From JAFECT01 sp036501825 (GTDB lineage Bacteria; Pseudomonadota; Alphaproteobacteria; Caulobacterales; Caulobacteraceae), in the NCBI GenBank assembly GCA_036501825.1, contig DASXZP010000005.1, forward strand, positions 62,001-126,000: a stretch of DNA of 64,000 nucleotides. Direction: 5' to 3'. Below are positions 48,717 to 57,844 of the stretch, in pieces. Below the pieces are notes generated by a model. It saw only the letters and a list, made by a program, of their open reading frames with translations. It searched no databases and had not been told where the DNA came from. The position numbers and the translations under genes are program-made. Position 1 is the first letter of the stretch; the number at the start of each line of letters is the position of its first letter.

Positions 48717-49625
48717 GTGGACCCGGTCACCGCCGGTTCGGGCGTCAGCATCCTCATGCTGTTCGCGGGCGTGCTCGGTTTCATGGCGCTCGTGATGATC
48801 GCGTCATGGCTGACCCAGAAGCTCACCCACAACACCGGCTGGGTCGACGTGTTCTGGAGCTACGGCATGGGCGTCAGCGGCGCCGCCGTCGCCCTGATCG
48901 CGGTGAATGCGGACACGGTGAACGCCCTGCCGGTCTCGCCGGTGCGCCGCTGGATCGTGGCGATCATGATCCTGCTGTGGGCGGCCAGGCTCGGAACCTA
49001 CGTTGCCCTGCGCGTCGCACGCTCGGCCGAGGACGTGCGCTATCGCCAGCTGCGTAGCAAGTGGGGCGGTCGTTTCGAGGTCAATCTGTTCGGCTTCGTG
49101 CTGGTCCAGGCGCCGGCGGCGGCGTTGTTCGCCATCGCGCCCTATCTCGCCGCGCGGCCGCAGCGGTACGAGCTCGGCGTGCAGGACATTCTCGCGATCC
49201 TGATCTGGGCCACAGCGCTCGGCGGCGAAAGCCTGGCCGACGCGCAGATGAAGCGCTTCAAGGCGAACCCGAAGAACCAAGGCAAGATCTGCGACACCGG
49301 GCTGTGGGCCTGGTCGCGCCACCCGAACTATTTCTTCGAGTGGATCGTCTGGCTCGCCTATCCGGTCATGGCGATCTCGACCGACGACCCGGTGAGCTGG
49401 CTATCCCTGATTGCGCCCGTGGTGATGTTCGCCGTGCTGCGTTTCGGCACCGGCGTGCCGCCGCTCGAAAAATCCATGGCCGCCTCGCGCGGCAAGGCCT
49501 GGGACGAATACAAGGCCAAGACGTCCACCTTCCTGCTGCTGCCGCCGCGTAAGAAGGTCGATGCGAAGTCCGCTCAAAAACCCTCCCCCAAGAATCCCTC
49601 CTCGAAGACCGGAACAAAGCGATGA
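48717..49625 (+). CDS. DUF1295 membrane protein (steroid-reductase/isoprenylcysteine-methyltransferase-like)
   Basis: A 302-aa polytopic membrane protein of family DUF1295. Typical blocks are LTHNTGWVDVFWSYG near the N-terminus and the C-terminal cofactor region GLWAWSRHPNYFFEWIVW and SMAASRGKAWDEYKAKTS. These proteins resemble steroid 5-alpha reductases and are a standard part of RpoE/ChrR clusters. The start is a GTG 2 bp after chrR. A basic Lys/Pro tail overlaps the next gene by 4 bp. Confidence 0.9.
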   Translation: MDPVTAGSGVSILMLFAGVLGFMALVMIASWLTQKLTHNTGWVDVFWSYGMGVSGAAVALIAVNADTVNALPVSPVRRWIVAIMILLWAARLGTYVALRVARSAEDVRYRQLRSKWGGRFEVNLFGFVLVQAPAAALFAIAPYLAARPQRYELGVQDILAILIWATALGGESLADAQMKRFKANPKNQGKICDTGLWAWSRHPNYFFEWIVWLAYPVMAISTDDPVSWLSLIAPVVMFAVLRFGTGVPPLEKSMAASRGKAWDEYKAKTSTFLLLPPRKKVDAKSAQKPSPKNPSSKTGTKR

Positions 49626-50647
49626 CCCTGCTCGCCTCCACGGTGACCGCCCTCGAAGCGGCGCCCCTGCCCGACGTGTTGCGCAAACAGGCCGTGTCCT
49701 GGCTCGTCGGCGCCGCGCGCAAGCGGCTGGCCCGCGCGCCGTCCGATTTCGAACAGCACTTCGCCGAGACCATGGCCACGCGCCCGATCGCCGAACACGC
49801 TGACGCCGCCAACGCCCAGCACTACGAAGTACCCTCGGCGTTTTTCCGGCAGGTGCTGGGCCCGCGCCTGAAATACTCCTGCTGCCTCTATGACGACGGC
49901 GTGACCTCGCTGGCCGATGCGGAAACCCGCGCGCTCAGCGAAACCTGCGCCCACGCCGGCCTGAAGGACGGCCAGGCGGTGCTCGAGCTCGGCTGCGGCT
50001 GGGGCTCGCTGTCGCTGTGGATAGCGGAGCGCTACCCGCATTCGACGATCACGGCGGTGTCGAACTCGGCGACCCAACGGGCCCACATCATGGCCCAGGC
50101 CCAGGCGCGCGGCCTGACTAATCTCAACGTCGTCACCGCCGACATGAACGATTTCCGCACCGGCGAGCGGTTCGATCGCGTGGTCTCGGTGGAAATGTTC
50201 GAGCACATGTCCAACTGGCGCAGTCTGTTCGCGCGCGTGCGCGGCTGGTTGAAGGAGGACGGGCGCGTGTTCATCCACGTGTTCACCCACCGCTCGACCC
50301 CCTACCGTTTCGACCACGCCGACAAGTCCGACTGGATCGCCCAGCACTTCTTCACCGGCGGCATCATGCCGAGCCATGGCCTGATCAAGCGCTTCCCGGA
50401 CCTGTTCGAGGTCGAAGACGAATGGGTGTGGAACGGCGCCCACTATCAGAAGACCGCGCTGGACTGGCTGGCCAACTTCGACGCGCGCATCGATGTCCTC
50501 CGTCCGATCCTGAAGTCGACCTACGGCCGCGACGCGCGCCTGTGGGAACAACGCTGGCGTCTGTTCTTCCTCGCCACCGCCGGCCTGTTCGGCGATTCCC
50601 AGGGCCGCGAGTGGGCGGTCAGCCACTATCGCCTGAAAGCGGCGTGA
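49622..50647 (+). CDS. cyclopropane-fatty-acid-synthase-like SAM methyltransferase
   Basis: A 341-aa SAM-dependent enzyme related to Cfa, with the SAM motif VLELGCGWGSLSLWIAERYP and the active-site blocks NAQHYEVPSAFF and LKYSCCLYDD. It lacks most of the N-terminal lipid-binding domain of the 401-aa paralogue at 25890. In Rhodobacter-type clusters the corresponding protein methylates unsaturated acyl chains. The start overlaps the DUF1295 stop (ATGA). Confidence 0.9.
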   Translation: MTLLASTVTALEAAPLPDVLRKQAVSWLVGAARKRLARAPSDFEQHFAETMATRPIAEHADAANAQHYEVPSAFFRQVLGPRLKYSCCLYDDGVTSLADAETRALSETCAHAGLKDGQAVLELGCGWGSLSLWIAERYPHSTITAVSNSATQRAHIMAQAQARGLTNLNVVTADMNDFRTGERFDRVVSVEMFEHMSNWRSLFARVRGWLKEDGRVFIHVFTHRSTPYRFDHADKSDWIAQHFFTGGIMPSHGLIKRFPDLFEVEDEWVWNGAHYQKTALDWLANFDARIDVLRPILKSTYGRDARLWEQRWRLFFLATAGLFGDSQGREWAVSHYRLKAA

Positions 50648-50648
50648 G

Positions 50649-51056
50649 GTGCGCTACGTCGTAGCGTTTGTCGCCGCGGCGGCTGTGTTCCTGGTCATGG
50701 ACTTCACATGGCTGTCGCAGACCAATGCCACCATCTACCGGCCGATCATCGGCGAACTGCTCTCCCCCGCACTTCGAGTCGGGCCCGCGATCGCGTTTTA
50801 TGTAGTTTATCTCGCGGGCCTGACCTTTTTTGCAATTGCGCCAGCCCTGAACGGCGGCGGCATAAAGCGTGCGCTCTTAAACGGCGCCCTCTACGGTCTG
50901 TGCGCCTACGCCACCTACGATCTGACCAACCAGGCGACCCTGAAGGTCTGGGCGACGCAACTGACCCTGCTCGACCTCGGCTGGGGCATGATCGTCTCGA
51001 CCGTTGCGGCCACGGCAGGCTTCGGCGCCGCGAGCGCGCTAAAAAAGGCCGGCTGA
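50649..51056 (+). CDS. DUF2177 family membrane protein
   Basis: A 135-aa protein with four transmembrane helices and the DUF2177 signature FLVMDFTWLS near the N-terminus, LYGLCAYATYDLTNQATLKVW in the middle (in part YGLCAYATYDLTNQATL). It is a common last gene of RpoE/ChrR lipid operons. Start is a GTG 1 bp after the methyltransferase stop. Confidence 0.88.
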   Translation: MRYVVAFVAAAAVFLVMDFTWLSQTNATIYRPIIGELLSPALRVGPAIAFYVVYLAGLTFFAIAPALNGGGIKRALLNGALYGLCAYATYDLTNQATLKVWATQLTLLDLGWGMIVSTVAATAGFGAASALKKAG

Positions 51057-51073
51057 TCGCTTCCACCGTAAAG

Positions 51074-51210
51074 GCACCGTACTAACGGTGCGTGCGGACT
51101 TTTCCAGGCGTCCCAGGCCGTCGTGGATCGATGTCAAAGACCCTGAGCACTCTCGCATTCTACCACGCCCCGCGCCAAAGACCGAGAGCGCGACGCGCCC
51201 GGAAAAGTCC
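51074..51210. repeat. hairpin and imperfect palindrome after the sigma-E operon
   Basis: GCACCGT-ACTA-ACGGTGC (51074-51091) is a 7-bp hairpin 18 bp past the DUF2177 stop and could end the operon, though without a T-run. Next, GGACTTTTCC (51096-51105) and GGAAAAGTCC (51201-51210) form a perfect 10-bp inverted pair bounding a ~115-bp segment. The segment may be an intergenic repeat; no coding frame is evident in it. Confidence 0.45.
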
Positions 51211-51277
51211 GGGGATGACGAAATGGCGAAGCTGGGGCTAAGCTCACGACCGCTGGCCGGGGGCGGGAGCGGTGACC

Positions 51278-51679
51278 ATGAAAACTCCAATCGTGCTTTG
51301 TGCGGCGCTGGTTGCGGCCGTGGCGTTGGGCGGGTGCCACAAGATCTCGGAGAGCCTGCACGGCGGCCAGCACGCGAAGGGACGCTATCTCGGCGTCGGT
51401 ATCTATACGCCCTCGGACCCCTGGCGTCGTTTGCAGGACGCGCAACAGCCGAACAAGGCGTCAAAGACGGCGAACGATCAGGCCGTGATTGTCGTCGTCG
51501 ACAGCAACACCGGCGAACTGCGCGCGTGCGGCGATCTCTCCGGCTACTGCGTCGGCATGAACCCGTGGCAGAAAGACCTGACCGGCGCGCAGAGGGCTCC
51601 GGTGGTCCTCTCACCTCTGAGGGATGGTGACGCGGCCTCGGATGACACGCCGACGCCGGCCGCGACGGTGAAGCCGTAA
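51278..51679 (+). CDS. small lipoprotein of unknown function
   Basis: A 133-aa protein with a lipoprotein signal (LVAAVALGGC, acylated Cys at ~20). The mature region contains GRYLGVGIYTPSDPWRRL, DQAVIVVVDSNTGELRACGDLSGYC and a Pro/Ala-rich end. No family is recognised. The start is the ATG at 51278, with GGAGCGG upstream; an ATG two codons earlier is also in frame. Confidence 0.7.
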   Translation: MKTPIVLCAALVAAVALGGCHKISESLHGGQHAKGRYLGVGIYTPSDPWRRLQDAQQPNKASKTANDQAVIVVVDSNTGELRACGDLSGYCVGMNPWQKDLTGAQRAPVVLSPLRDGDAASDDTPTPAATVKP

Positions 51680-51804
51680 GCCAGTGGCGGTTTCATTTAC
51701 CTTATGCAGAAGGCCGGCTAGGCCGTGCCGCCGAGCTTGGGCGGAACGGCGCCGGTGCAACTGCGTTTGCGGTTACGGCGCGAGGGCGCCGGACGGAGTA
51801 CGCC

Positions 51805-52254
51805 ATGAGCAACCTAGTTTCCGACGACGAAGCCACGGTCCAGACCACCGTGAACCCCGATGGGACCACGACCCGTGTCGTGCATGCAGCGCCCAGCCGC
51901 GCCGGCTATTGGATCGCCGGCCTTGTCGCGGTCGTCGCTATTATCGCCGTCGCCTACATGGTGGTGAGCCGCAACAATCAAACGGCGGACGCCAACGCCA
52001 CGCAGGCTGCAGTCAGCAACGCCTACCAGCAAGGCCAGACCCAAGGCCAAATTGACGCCGCCAGCCAACTCACGGCGGCGCAGCAGGCCGCCGCGGCTCA
52101 GACCGCTCAGGCCCAGGCCGCCCAAAGCCAGGCCGCGGCGGCGCAGGCTTCGATCGCGCAGAGCGCCGACGCCGCCAACCGCGCTGCGGCGCGCGCCCAA
52201 CGCGCCGCGGACCGGAGCGCCGACACCCCGCCGCCGAGCGACACCCCGCAGTGA
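51805..52254 (+). CDS. single-pass membrane protein with Ala/Gln-rich coiled tail
   Basis: A 149-aa protein: an N-terminal cytoplasmic ~32 residues, one transmembrane helix (YWIAGLVAVVAIIAVAYMVV), then a low-complexity Ala/Gln region (~75-125) and a Ser/Thr/Pro tail. The tail would form an extended helix outside the cytoplasm. No family assigned. It is downstream of the lipoprotein gene with a 125-bp gap in which I see nothing clear. Confidence 0.65.
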   Translation: MSNLVSDDEATVQTTVNPDGTTTRVVHAAPSRAGYWIAGLVAVVAIIAVAYMVVSRNNQTADANATQAAVSNAYQQGQTQGQIDAASQLTAAQQAAAAQTAQAQAAQSQAAAAQASIAQSADAANRAAARAQRAADRSADTPPPSDTPQ

Positions 52255-52273
52255 GCGTAGCCACGCAACACGA

Positions 52274-53383
52274 CTAGGATAACCGCGCGGCCACTTCCTC
52301 GCCGATCGCCAGGGATGAAGTCAGCCCGGGGCTTTCGATGCCGAACAGGGCGATGAGGCCCGGCAGGCCGTGCATCGCCGGATCGCAGATATCGAAGTCC
52401 GGTTGCGGTTCGTCGGGGCCGTGGAGTTTGGGGCGGATGCCGGCGAAGTCGGGGGATAGGGCGCCGTCCTTCAGGCCGGGCCAGAAGCTGCGTACGCGGT
52501 CGTAGAAATAACCGGCGCGCGCGGGGTCGACCTCGTAGTTCTCGTGCTCGACCCATTCCAGGTCCGGCCCGAAGTGCGCGCGTCCGCCCAGGTCGCGCTT
52601 GTAGTGCAGGCCCAGCGCGCCGTGGATCGGCGGCGGATAGACCAGCATGCGGAACGGCGGCTTACCCGCCAGCGCGAAATAGCTGCCCTTGCCGTAGTGC
52701 AGGCGCGGGATCTGCGCCTTGGGAAACCCTTCGATCATGCCGGCGCAGGTCTGGGCGCCGAGGCCGGCGGCGATCACCAGCTCGCGCGAACGCAGTGTGG
52801 ATGGCTCCTCCCCGCTGGCGCGCACCTCAAAGCCGCCGCCTTCCAGCGGCGTCGCACCTGCAAACGGCGAGGCGCGCGCGATGGCGCCCCCGGCGTCCTC
52901 GATCTCGCCTTCGAGCGCCAGCATGTAGCCGTGGGCTTCGAAGATGCCGGTCTCTTGCGAATAGAGCGCCATCTCGCAGCGGATTTCGGGCTCGTGCGCC
53001 CGCGCCTCGGCGGCCGAGATCAGCGAGACGTTCTCGACGCCGTTGATCGCCGCCTGGCGCGCGATGGCTTCGATCTCGGCGATGTTCTCTGTGTGCGGCG
53101 CCACCACCAGCTTGCCGCACTTCTCGTGCGGGACCTTGTGCGCCTCCAGGAATGCATAGAGCGCGCGGCGGCCCTCGACGCACAGCCGCGCCTTCAACGA
53201 ACCCGTCGGATAGTACAGCCCCGCGTGGATCACCTCGGAATTGCGCGAGGAAATCCCCTGCCCGATCAGGGTCTGCTTCTCGAGCACCACCACCGAGCGA
53301 GCGCGCCGCGCCAGGGCATAGCCGCAGGCCAAGCCCACGGCGCCTGCGCCCACCACGGTCACATCCACATCGAACGGAATCAT
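52274..53383 (-). CDS. L-2-hydroxyglutarate oxidase-like FAD enzyme
   Basis: A 369-aa DAO-fold flavoprotein. The FAD motif is VTVVGAGAVGLACGYALA; other family points are ISSRNSEVIHAGLYYPTGSLKA (in part SSRNSEVIHAGLYYP), HYGKGSYFAL and the C-terminal FGIESPGLTSSLAIGEEV. These match the LhgO/L2HGDH group, which oxidises L-2-hydroxyglutarate to 2-oxoglutarate. A related hydroxyacid substrate is possible. It stands alone between two unrelated genes. Confidence 0.85.
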   Translation of the reverse strand: MIPFDVDVTVVGAGAVGLACGYALARRARSVVVLEKQTLIGQGISSRNSEVIHAGLYYPTGSLKARLCVEGRRALYAFLEAHKVPHEKCGKLVVAPHTENIAEIEAIARQAAINGVENVSLISAAEARAHEPEIRCEMALYSQETGIFEAHGYMLALEGEIEDAGGAIARASPFAGATPLEGGGFEVRASGEEPSTLRSRELVIAAGLGAQTCAGMIEGFPKAQIPRLHYGKGSYFALAGKPPFRMLVYPPPIHGALGLHYKRDLGGRAHFGPDLEWVEHENYEVDPARAGYFYDRVRSFWPGLKDGALSPDFAGIRPKLHGPDEPQPDFDICDPAMHGLPGLIALFGIESPGLTSSLAIGEEVAARLS

Positions 53384-53443
53384 CGCGCCAGCATAACGCG
53401 CGAAATGGCGCCCAGTCTTGCTCGGACAGTCTTGCGCGTCGGG

Positions 53444-55720
53444 TCAGGCGGCCTTGCGGCGCTCCGCGGCTTCCGCGGCCTCGGCCAGGGCGCCCAGCAG
53501 GGCGGCGGCGCCCACGGGCTTGGTCAGGTGACGATCGGCGCCGGCCGCGCGGCTCGCCTCCAGGTGCTCGGGCAAGGCGTTGGCGGTCAGCATGATCACC
53601 GGCGTGGCCGTGAGGCCCTGGGCGCGCTCGTGATCGCGAATCGCGCGCGTGGCGCTGAGCCCGTCCATCACCGGCATCTGCATGTCCATCAGCACCACAT
53701 CGAAGCCGCCGTCGCGGAAGGCGGCCACCGCCTGTTCGCCGTTCTCGACCTGCACCAGGTCCACATCGACCTGGCCGAGCATCAAAGCGACCACCTTGCG
53801 GTTGGTCGGGTGATCGTCGGCGAGCAGCACGCGCAGGGCGCCGCTCGTGTCGGCGGCGGGACGCTCGTCGTCCTGTGACACGGGCGCCGCGCAGGTCGCC
53901 AGCGGGATCGACAGGCTGAACACCGAGCCAACCCCTGGCGTGCTGTCGCAGTCGAGCCGGGCGTTCATCCATTCGGCGAGCTGGCGGCTGATCGCCAGGC
54001 CCAGGCCACTGCCGCCGTAACGGCGGGTCACGGAACCGTCGGCCTGTTCAAAGCGCCCGAAGATGCGCGCCTTCACCTCGGCCGGGAAACCGATGCCGGT
54101 ATCGGACACCGTGCATAGCCAGCGCCCTGCGCCGTCCGACTTGACGCCCAGGCGCACCTCGCCGCGTTCGGTAAACTTGATCGCATTGGAGACGAGGTTG
54201 GCGAGAATCTGTTTCAACCGCTCGGCGTCGCCCAAAACCGTGACGTCGGCGTCGGACGCGGCGTCGAAGACCAGCGCGACGCCTTTTTCGTCGGCCACCG
54301 CCTCGTAGAGCGTCGTCACGGCGCTCGCTGCGGCGGCGAGGTTGAACGGCTCGGCGCGCATTTCGAGGCGCCCGGATTCGACGCGGGCCAGATCGATCAC
54401 ATCGGTGAGCAGCCGCTCGAGCGTCACCGCCGAGGAGCGCAGGGTCTGCACCATGTCCTGCTGCATCGGCGCCAACTCGGTGCGCGCCAGCACGTCGGCG
54501 ATACCCATCACCCCGTTCAGCGGCGTGCGGATTTCGTGGCTCATATTGGCGAGGAATTCGCTCTTGGCGCGGTCGGCGCTCTGTGCGTCGTCGCGCGCCT
54601 TCTCCAGCGCCTCAGCCGCCCGCTGCATGTCGGTCAGGTCGACGCAGACCGAGACGACGCCGCCGCCGGGCATGCGCCGCTCTTCGATGCGCAGCCAGCG
54701 CCCGTCGGAAAGCCGTTGCTCGAAGGTCGACGGCGCCGCGCGGCGGCGCGCCAGGCGCTCCTTGACCCACGCGTCCGCGCCTCCGTCCAGCTCGACCTCG
54801 GCGTAGTGATTGCAGGCGACACCCGCACGCAGCAAGGTCTCGAAAGTGGCGCCCGGGGTCATGTGGGCGCCGACGCCGCTGTTCAGCTCGGCATAGCGCG
54901 AGTTCCACTGCATCAGACGGTCCTCGACGTCGAACACGGCGAGGGCGTAGGGAATGACATCGAGCGCGACACGCATGCGGTCGAGCGAAACGCGGCGCAG
55001 AGAGTTCTCGATCGCCACGACCGCGACGGCGGTCATCACGATCACGGCGACCAGCGCGGCGACCGCCGCCGCCATGACCGCACGGTCGACCACCTGGTGC
55101 GGTACGCTGACCGTGGGATCAGGCAGAATCGTTACGGCGCTCATGCCGGTGAAATGCATGCTGCAGATGGCGAGCGTGAACAGGCCCGCGCCGATCGCCT
55201 GCTCGCGCAGGCGCTGAGCGTGACCGGCGGCGGCGACTGCGGCGGCGGCCATCAGGACGCCGACGACGACCGAGGCGACCGTATAGCCCGCGTCCCAGTA
55301 CAGGGCGCCCTGGATGCGGAAGGCGGCCATGCCGACGTAGTGCATGGCCGAAATTCCGGCGCCCAACAGGGCGCCTCCGACGGCGAGGCTTGCGAGCTTT
55401 GGGCGTGCCGCGGCGATTCCGAAGCCGAGGCCGGTGCTGACGATGGCCAGGATGAGGGAAAGGCCGGTGCCGAGGGGTTCGTAGCCCGTGGTGAGCTTCG
55501 GTTGGTAGGCCAGCATGGCGATGAAATGCGTGGCCCAGATGCCGCAGCCGGCCGCGATACCGCAAAATCCGATCCAGGCGAGCTTGAGGCCGCCCTGGCT
55601 ACGGGCAGCCAGGGCGTAGAACCGGAACGCTGTAATGGCGGCGGTTGCACAGACGACGGCGGCCACGAGGACGAGCCGCCAGTCGTGGTCCACCAGAACG
55701 CAGGACAGGACCTTCAGCAC
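53444..55720 (-). CDS. MHYT-PAS hybrid sensor histidine kinase
   Basis: A 758-aa membrane sensor. The MHYT domain (1-~240) has seven helices and three motif copies (ATHFIAML at 63, MHYVGM at 126, MHFTGM at 188), proposed to bind metal and sense gas. A PAS-like domain (~250-365) follows, then HisKA with phospho-accepting His395 in MSHEIRTPLNG, the ATPase domain (~490-610, GLGLAISRQ) and a receiver with Asp679 in LMDMQMPVMDG. The phosphorelay is thus internal; no response regulator is adjacent. The start is a GTG at 55720. It diverges from the symporter gene. Confidence 0.93.
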   Translation of the reverse strand: MLKVLSCVLVDHDWRLVLVAAVVCATAAITAFRFYALAARSQGGLKLAWIGFCGIAAGCGIWATHFIAMLAYQPKLTTGYEPLGTGLSLILAIVSTGLGFGIAAARPKLASLAVGGALLGAGISAMHYVGMAAFRIQGALYWDAGYTVASVVVGVLMAAAAVAAAGHAQRLREQAIGAGLFTLAICSMHFTGMSAVTILPDPTVSVPHQVVDRAVMAAAVAALVAVIVMTAVAVVAIENSLRRVSLDRMRVALDVIPYALAVFDVEDRLMQWNSRYAELNSGVGAHMTPGATFETLLRAGVACNHYAEVELDGGADAWVKERLARRRAAPSTFEQRLSDGRWLRIEERRMPGGGVVSVCVDLTDMQRAAEALEKARDDAQSADRAKSEFLANMSHEIRTPLNGVMGIADVLARTELAPMQQDMVQTLRSSAVTLERLLTDVIDLARVESGRLEMRAEPFNLAAAASAVTTLYEAVADEKGVALVFDAASDADVTVLGDAERLKQILANLVSNAIKFTERGEVRLGVKSDGAGRWLCTVSDTGIGFPAEVKARIFGRFEQADGSVTRRYGGSGLGLAISRQLAEWMNARLDCDSTPGVGSVFSLSIPLATCAAPVSQDDERPAADTSGALRVLLADDHPTNRKVVALMLGQVDVDLVQVENGEQAVAAFRDGGFDVVLMDMQMPVMDGLSATRAIRDHERAQGLTATPVIMLTANALPEHLEASRAAGADRHLTKPVGAAALLGALAEAAEAAERRKAA

Positions 55721-55863
55721 GAGAGTGTTCCCTGACTCCCGTCAGATTCGCGTAATCTCGTTATTATTCGGTGACTACGCCCTGAGGGCGAAATCGGACG
55801 CCATTGCAACCGCGCTGCCGAAATCGCTAAGGTCGTTGTGCTCAAAGGGGATCGCACAAGTTC

Positions 55864-57123
55864 ATGAATCGTAATTTTACCCTCTTCGTGGTCGCCGGCA
55901 TGGTGCTGGGGGTCCTGGTCGGCTGGGCGTGCAACGCCTGGCTCGACGCGCCGGCGGCCAAACAGGCGGCCGACGACCTGGGCCTGATCACCGACATCTT
56001 CCTGCGCCTGATCCGGATGATCATCGCGCCTTTGGTGTTCTCGACCCTGGTCCTGGGCATTGCGAAGATGGAGGACGCCGCGACCGTCGGGCGCGTCGGC
56101 GTGCGCGCGCTGGGCTGGTTCATCGTCGCGTCGCTGGTGTCGCTGTCGCTGGGTCTGGTGATCGTGACCCTGCTGCACCCGGGCGCGGGCCTGCACCTGC
56201 CGCTGCCCCCGGCCGGCGCGAAACCCGAAGGCGTCAGCGCCGGCGACTTCACGCCCGAGGGCTTCATCGCGCACATCATCCCGACCTCGATCATCGACGC
56301 CATGGCGAAGAACGAGATCCTGCAGATCGTCATCTTCTCGGTCCTCGTCGGCATCGCCATCGCGAGCCTGCAGAAGCGCGCGCCAGCGGTGGTCGAGCTG
56401 GTCGAACAGATCGTGCAGATCATGCTGAAGGTGACGGGTTTTGTGATGATGACCGCGCCGCTGGCGATTTTCGCAGCGCTGGCGTCGACGGTGGCTGAGC
56501 ACGGCCTGTCGATCCTGGTCACCTACGCCGGTTACATCGGCGGTTTCTATCTCGCGCTTCTGATCCTGTGGGCAATGACAATCGGCGCCGCGTGGCTGTT
56601 CATCGGCATGCGGGCGCCGAAACTGGTCGTCGCCGTGCGCGAACCGATCCTCGTCGGCTTCTCGACGACGAGTTCGGAAGCGGCCTATCCGAAAACCCTG
56701 GAACAGCTCGAACGCTTCGGCATCGCGCCACGCATCGCGAGCTTCGTTCTGCCGCTCGGCTATTCGTTCAACCTGATGGGCTCGATGGTCTATGCGACCT
56801 TCGCCATCCTGTTCATCTGTCAGGCCTACGACATCCACATGACGCTGGGGCGGCAGATCACCATGCTGCTGCTGTTGATGGTGACGTCGAAGGGACTGGC
56901 GGGCGTGCCGCGCGCGTCGCTGGTGGTGATCTTGGCGACCCTGGCCTATTTCAGCCTGCCGCTGGCCGGCCTGACCCTGATCCTGGCGGTCGATCACATC
57001 ATGGACATGGGCCGCACGGCCACCAACGTGATGGGCAATTCCATCGCCGCAGCCGTTGTCGCCAAATGGGAAAAGGCGCTCGGACCGCCGGTGGAAGACC
57101 TGGCCCAGGTAAACGAGTTGTAA
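55864..57123 (+). CDS. dicarboxylate/amino acid:cation symporter (DAACS family)
   Basis: A 419-aa transporter with eight helices and two re-entrant loops. The family signature is visible in VGFSTTSSEAAYPKTLEQLERFG (serine-rich hairpin, in part FSTTSSEAAYPKTLE), the TM7 motif NLMGSMVYATFAILF and the C-terminal DHIMDMGRTATNVMGNS. DctA/GltP-type proteins move C4-dicarboxylates or glutamate with Na+ or H+. It could supply or recover succinate-type acids. It is next to, but divergent from, the MHYT kinase. Confidence 0.92.
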   Translation: MNRNFTLFVVAGMVLGVLVGWACNAWLDAPAAKQAADDLGLITDIFLRLIRMIIAPLVFSTLVLGIAKMEDAATVGRVGVRALGWFIVASLVSLSLGLVIVTLLHPGAGLHLPLPPAGAKPEGVSAGDFTPEGFIAHIIPTSIIDAMAKNEILQIVIFSVLVGIAIASLQKRAPAVVELVEQIVQIMLKVTGFVMMTAPLAIFAALASTVAEHGLSILVTYAGYIGGFYLALLILWAMTIGAAWLFIGMRAPKLVVAVREPILVGFSTTSSEAAYPKTLEQLERFGIAPRIASFVLPLGYSFNLMGSMVYATFAILFICQAYDIHMTLGRQITMLLLLMVTSKGLAGVPRASLVVILATLAYFSLPLAGLTLILAVDHIMDMGRTATNVMGNSIAAAVVAKWEKALGPPVEDLAQVNEL

Positions 57124-57208
57124 TCTAACCGCCTTGGCCGTTCCGTTGCGGCCGTCCTATATAGCCGGCAACCGTCACTCGCGACGTCCACCTGAACCGG
57201 GGAAGACC

Positions 57209-57844
57209 ATGACCTTCGCCAAGCGTATCGCAGCCCTCGTCGCCGCCGTCGTCGTGCCGCTATCGCTCGCCGGGTGCGGCTACAACACCTTGCCGACCCA
57301 GAAGAACGCCGCCCAGGCCAAGTGGGCCGACGTGCAGGCCGACTATCAGCGCCGCGCCGACCTGATCCCGGCCCTGGTCAACACCGTGAAGGGCTATGCC
57401 GCCCAGGAAAAATCGGTCCTGGTCGAAGTGACCCAGGCCCGCGCCAGCGCCGGCCAGATCCACGTCGATCAGAACACCTTGAACGACCCGGCTAAGTTCC
57501 AGCAGTATCAGGCGGCGCAGGGCTCGCTCGGCGACTCCCTCAACCGCCTGATGGTGGTGGTCGAAAAGTACCCGGACCTGAAGTCCAACACCAACTTCCT
57601 GGCGCTGCAGAACAGCCTGGAGATGACCGAGAACCGCATCACCATCGCGATCCGCGACTACAACGCGGCGGCCAACACCTATAACACCTCGATGGTGACC
57701 TTCCCGACCCTGCTCTGGCACAACACTTTCCAGTCCAGCTACAAGCCGCTGCCGCTGTTCGCGGCGTCGGCGGCCGCGCAGAACATGCCGACGGTCGACT
57801 TCTCGACCCCGTCCGCAGCGCCTGCCGCGCCGCCCGCGAAATGA
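57209..57844 (+). CDS. lemA: LemA family lipoprotein
   Basis: A 211-aa LemA protein with a lipobox-like VPLSLAGC (Cys ~23) and the family core YNTLPTQKNAAQAKWADVQADYQRRADLIP (in part KWADVQADYQRRADLIP), followed by long helices (LVEVTQARASAGQ; TENRITIAIRDYN). Function is unclear; LemA is regularly found with TPM-domain proteins. The start is the ATG at 57209. First of three genes, overlapping the next by four bases. Confidence 0.92.
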   Translation: MTFAKRIAALVAAVVVPLSLAGCGYNTLPTQKNAAQAKWADVQADYQRRADLIPALVNTVKGYAAQEKSVLVEVTQARASAGQIHVDQNTLNDPAKFQQYQAAQGSLGDSLNRLMVVVEKYPDLKSNTNFLALQNSLEMTENRITIAIRDYNAAANTYNTSMVTFPTLLWHNTFQSSYKPLPLFAASAAAQNMPTVDFSTPSAAPAAPPAK

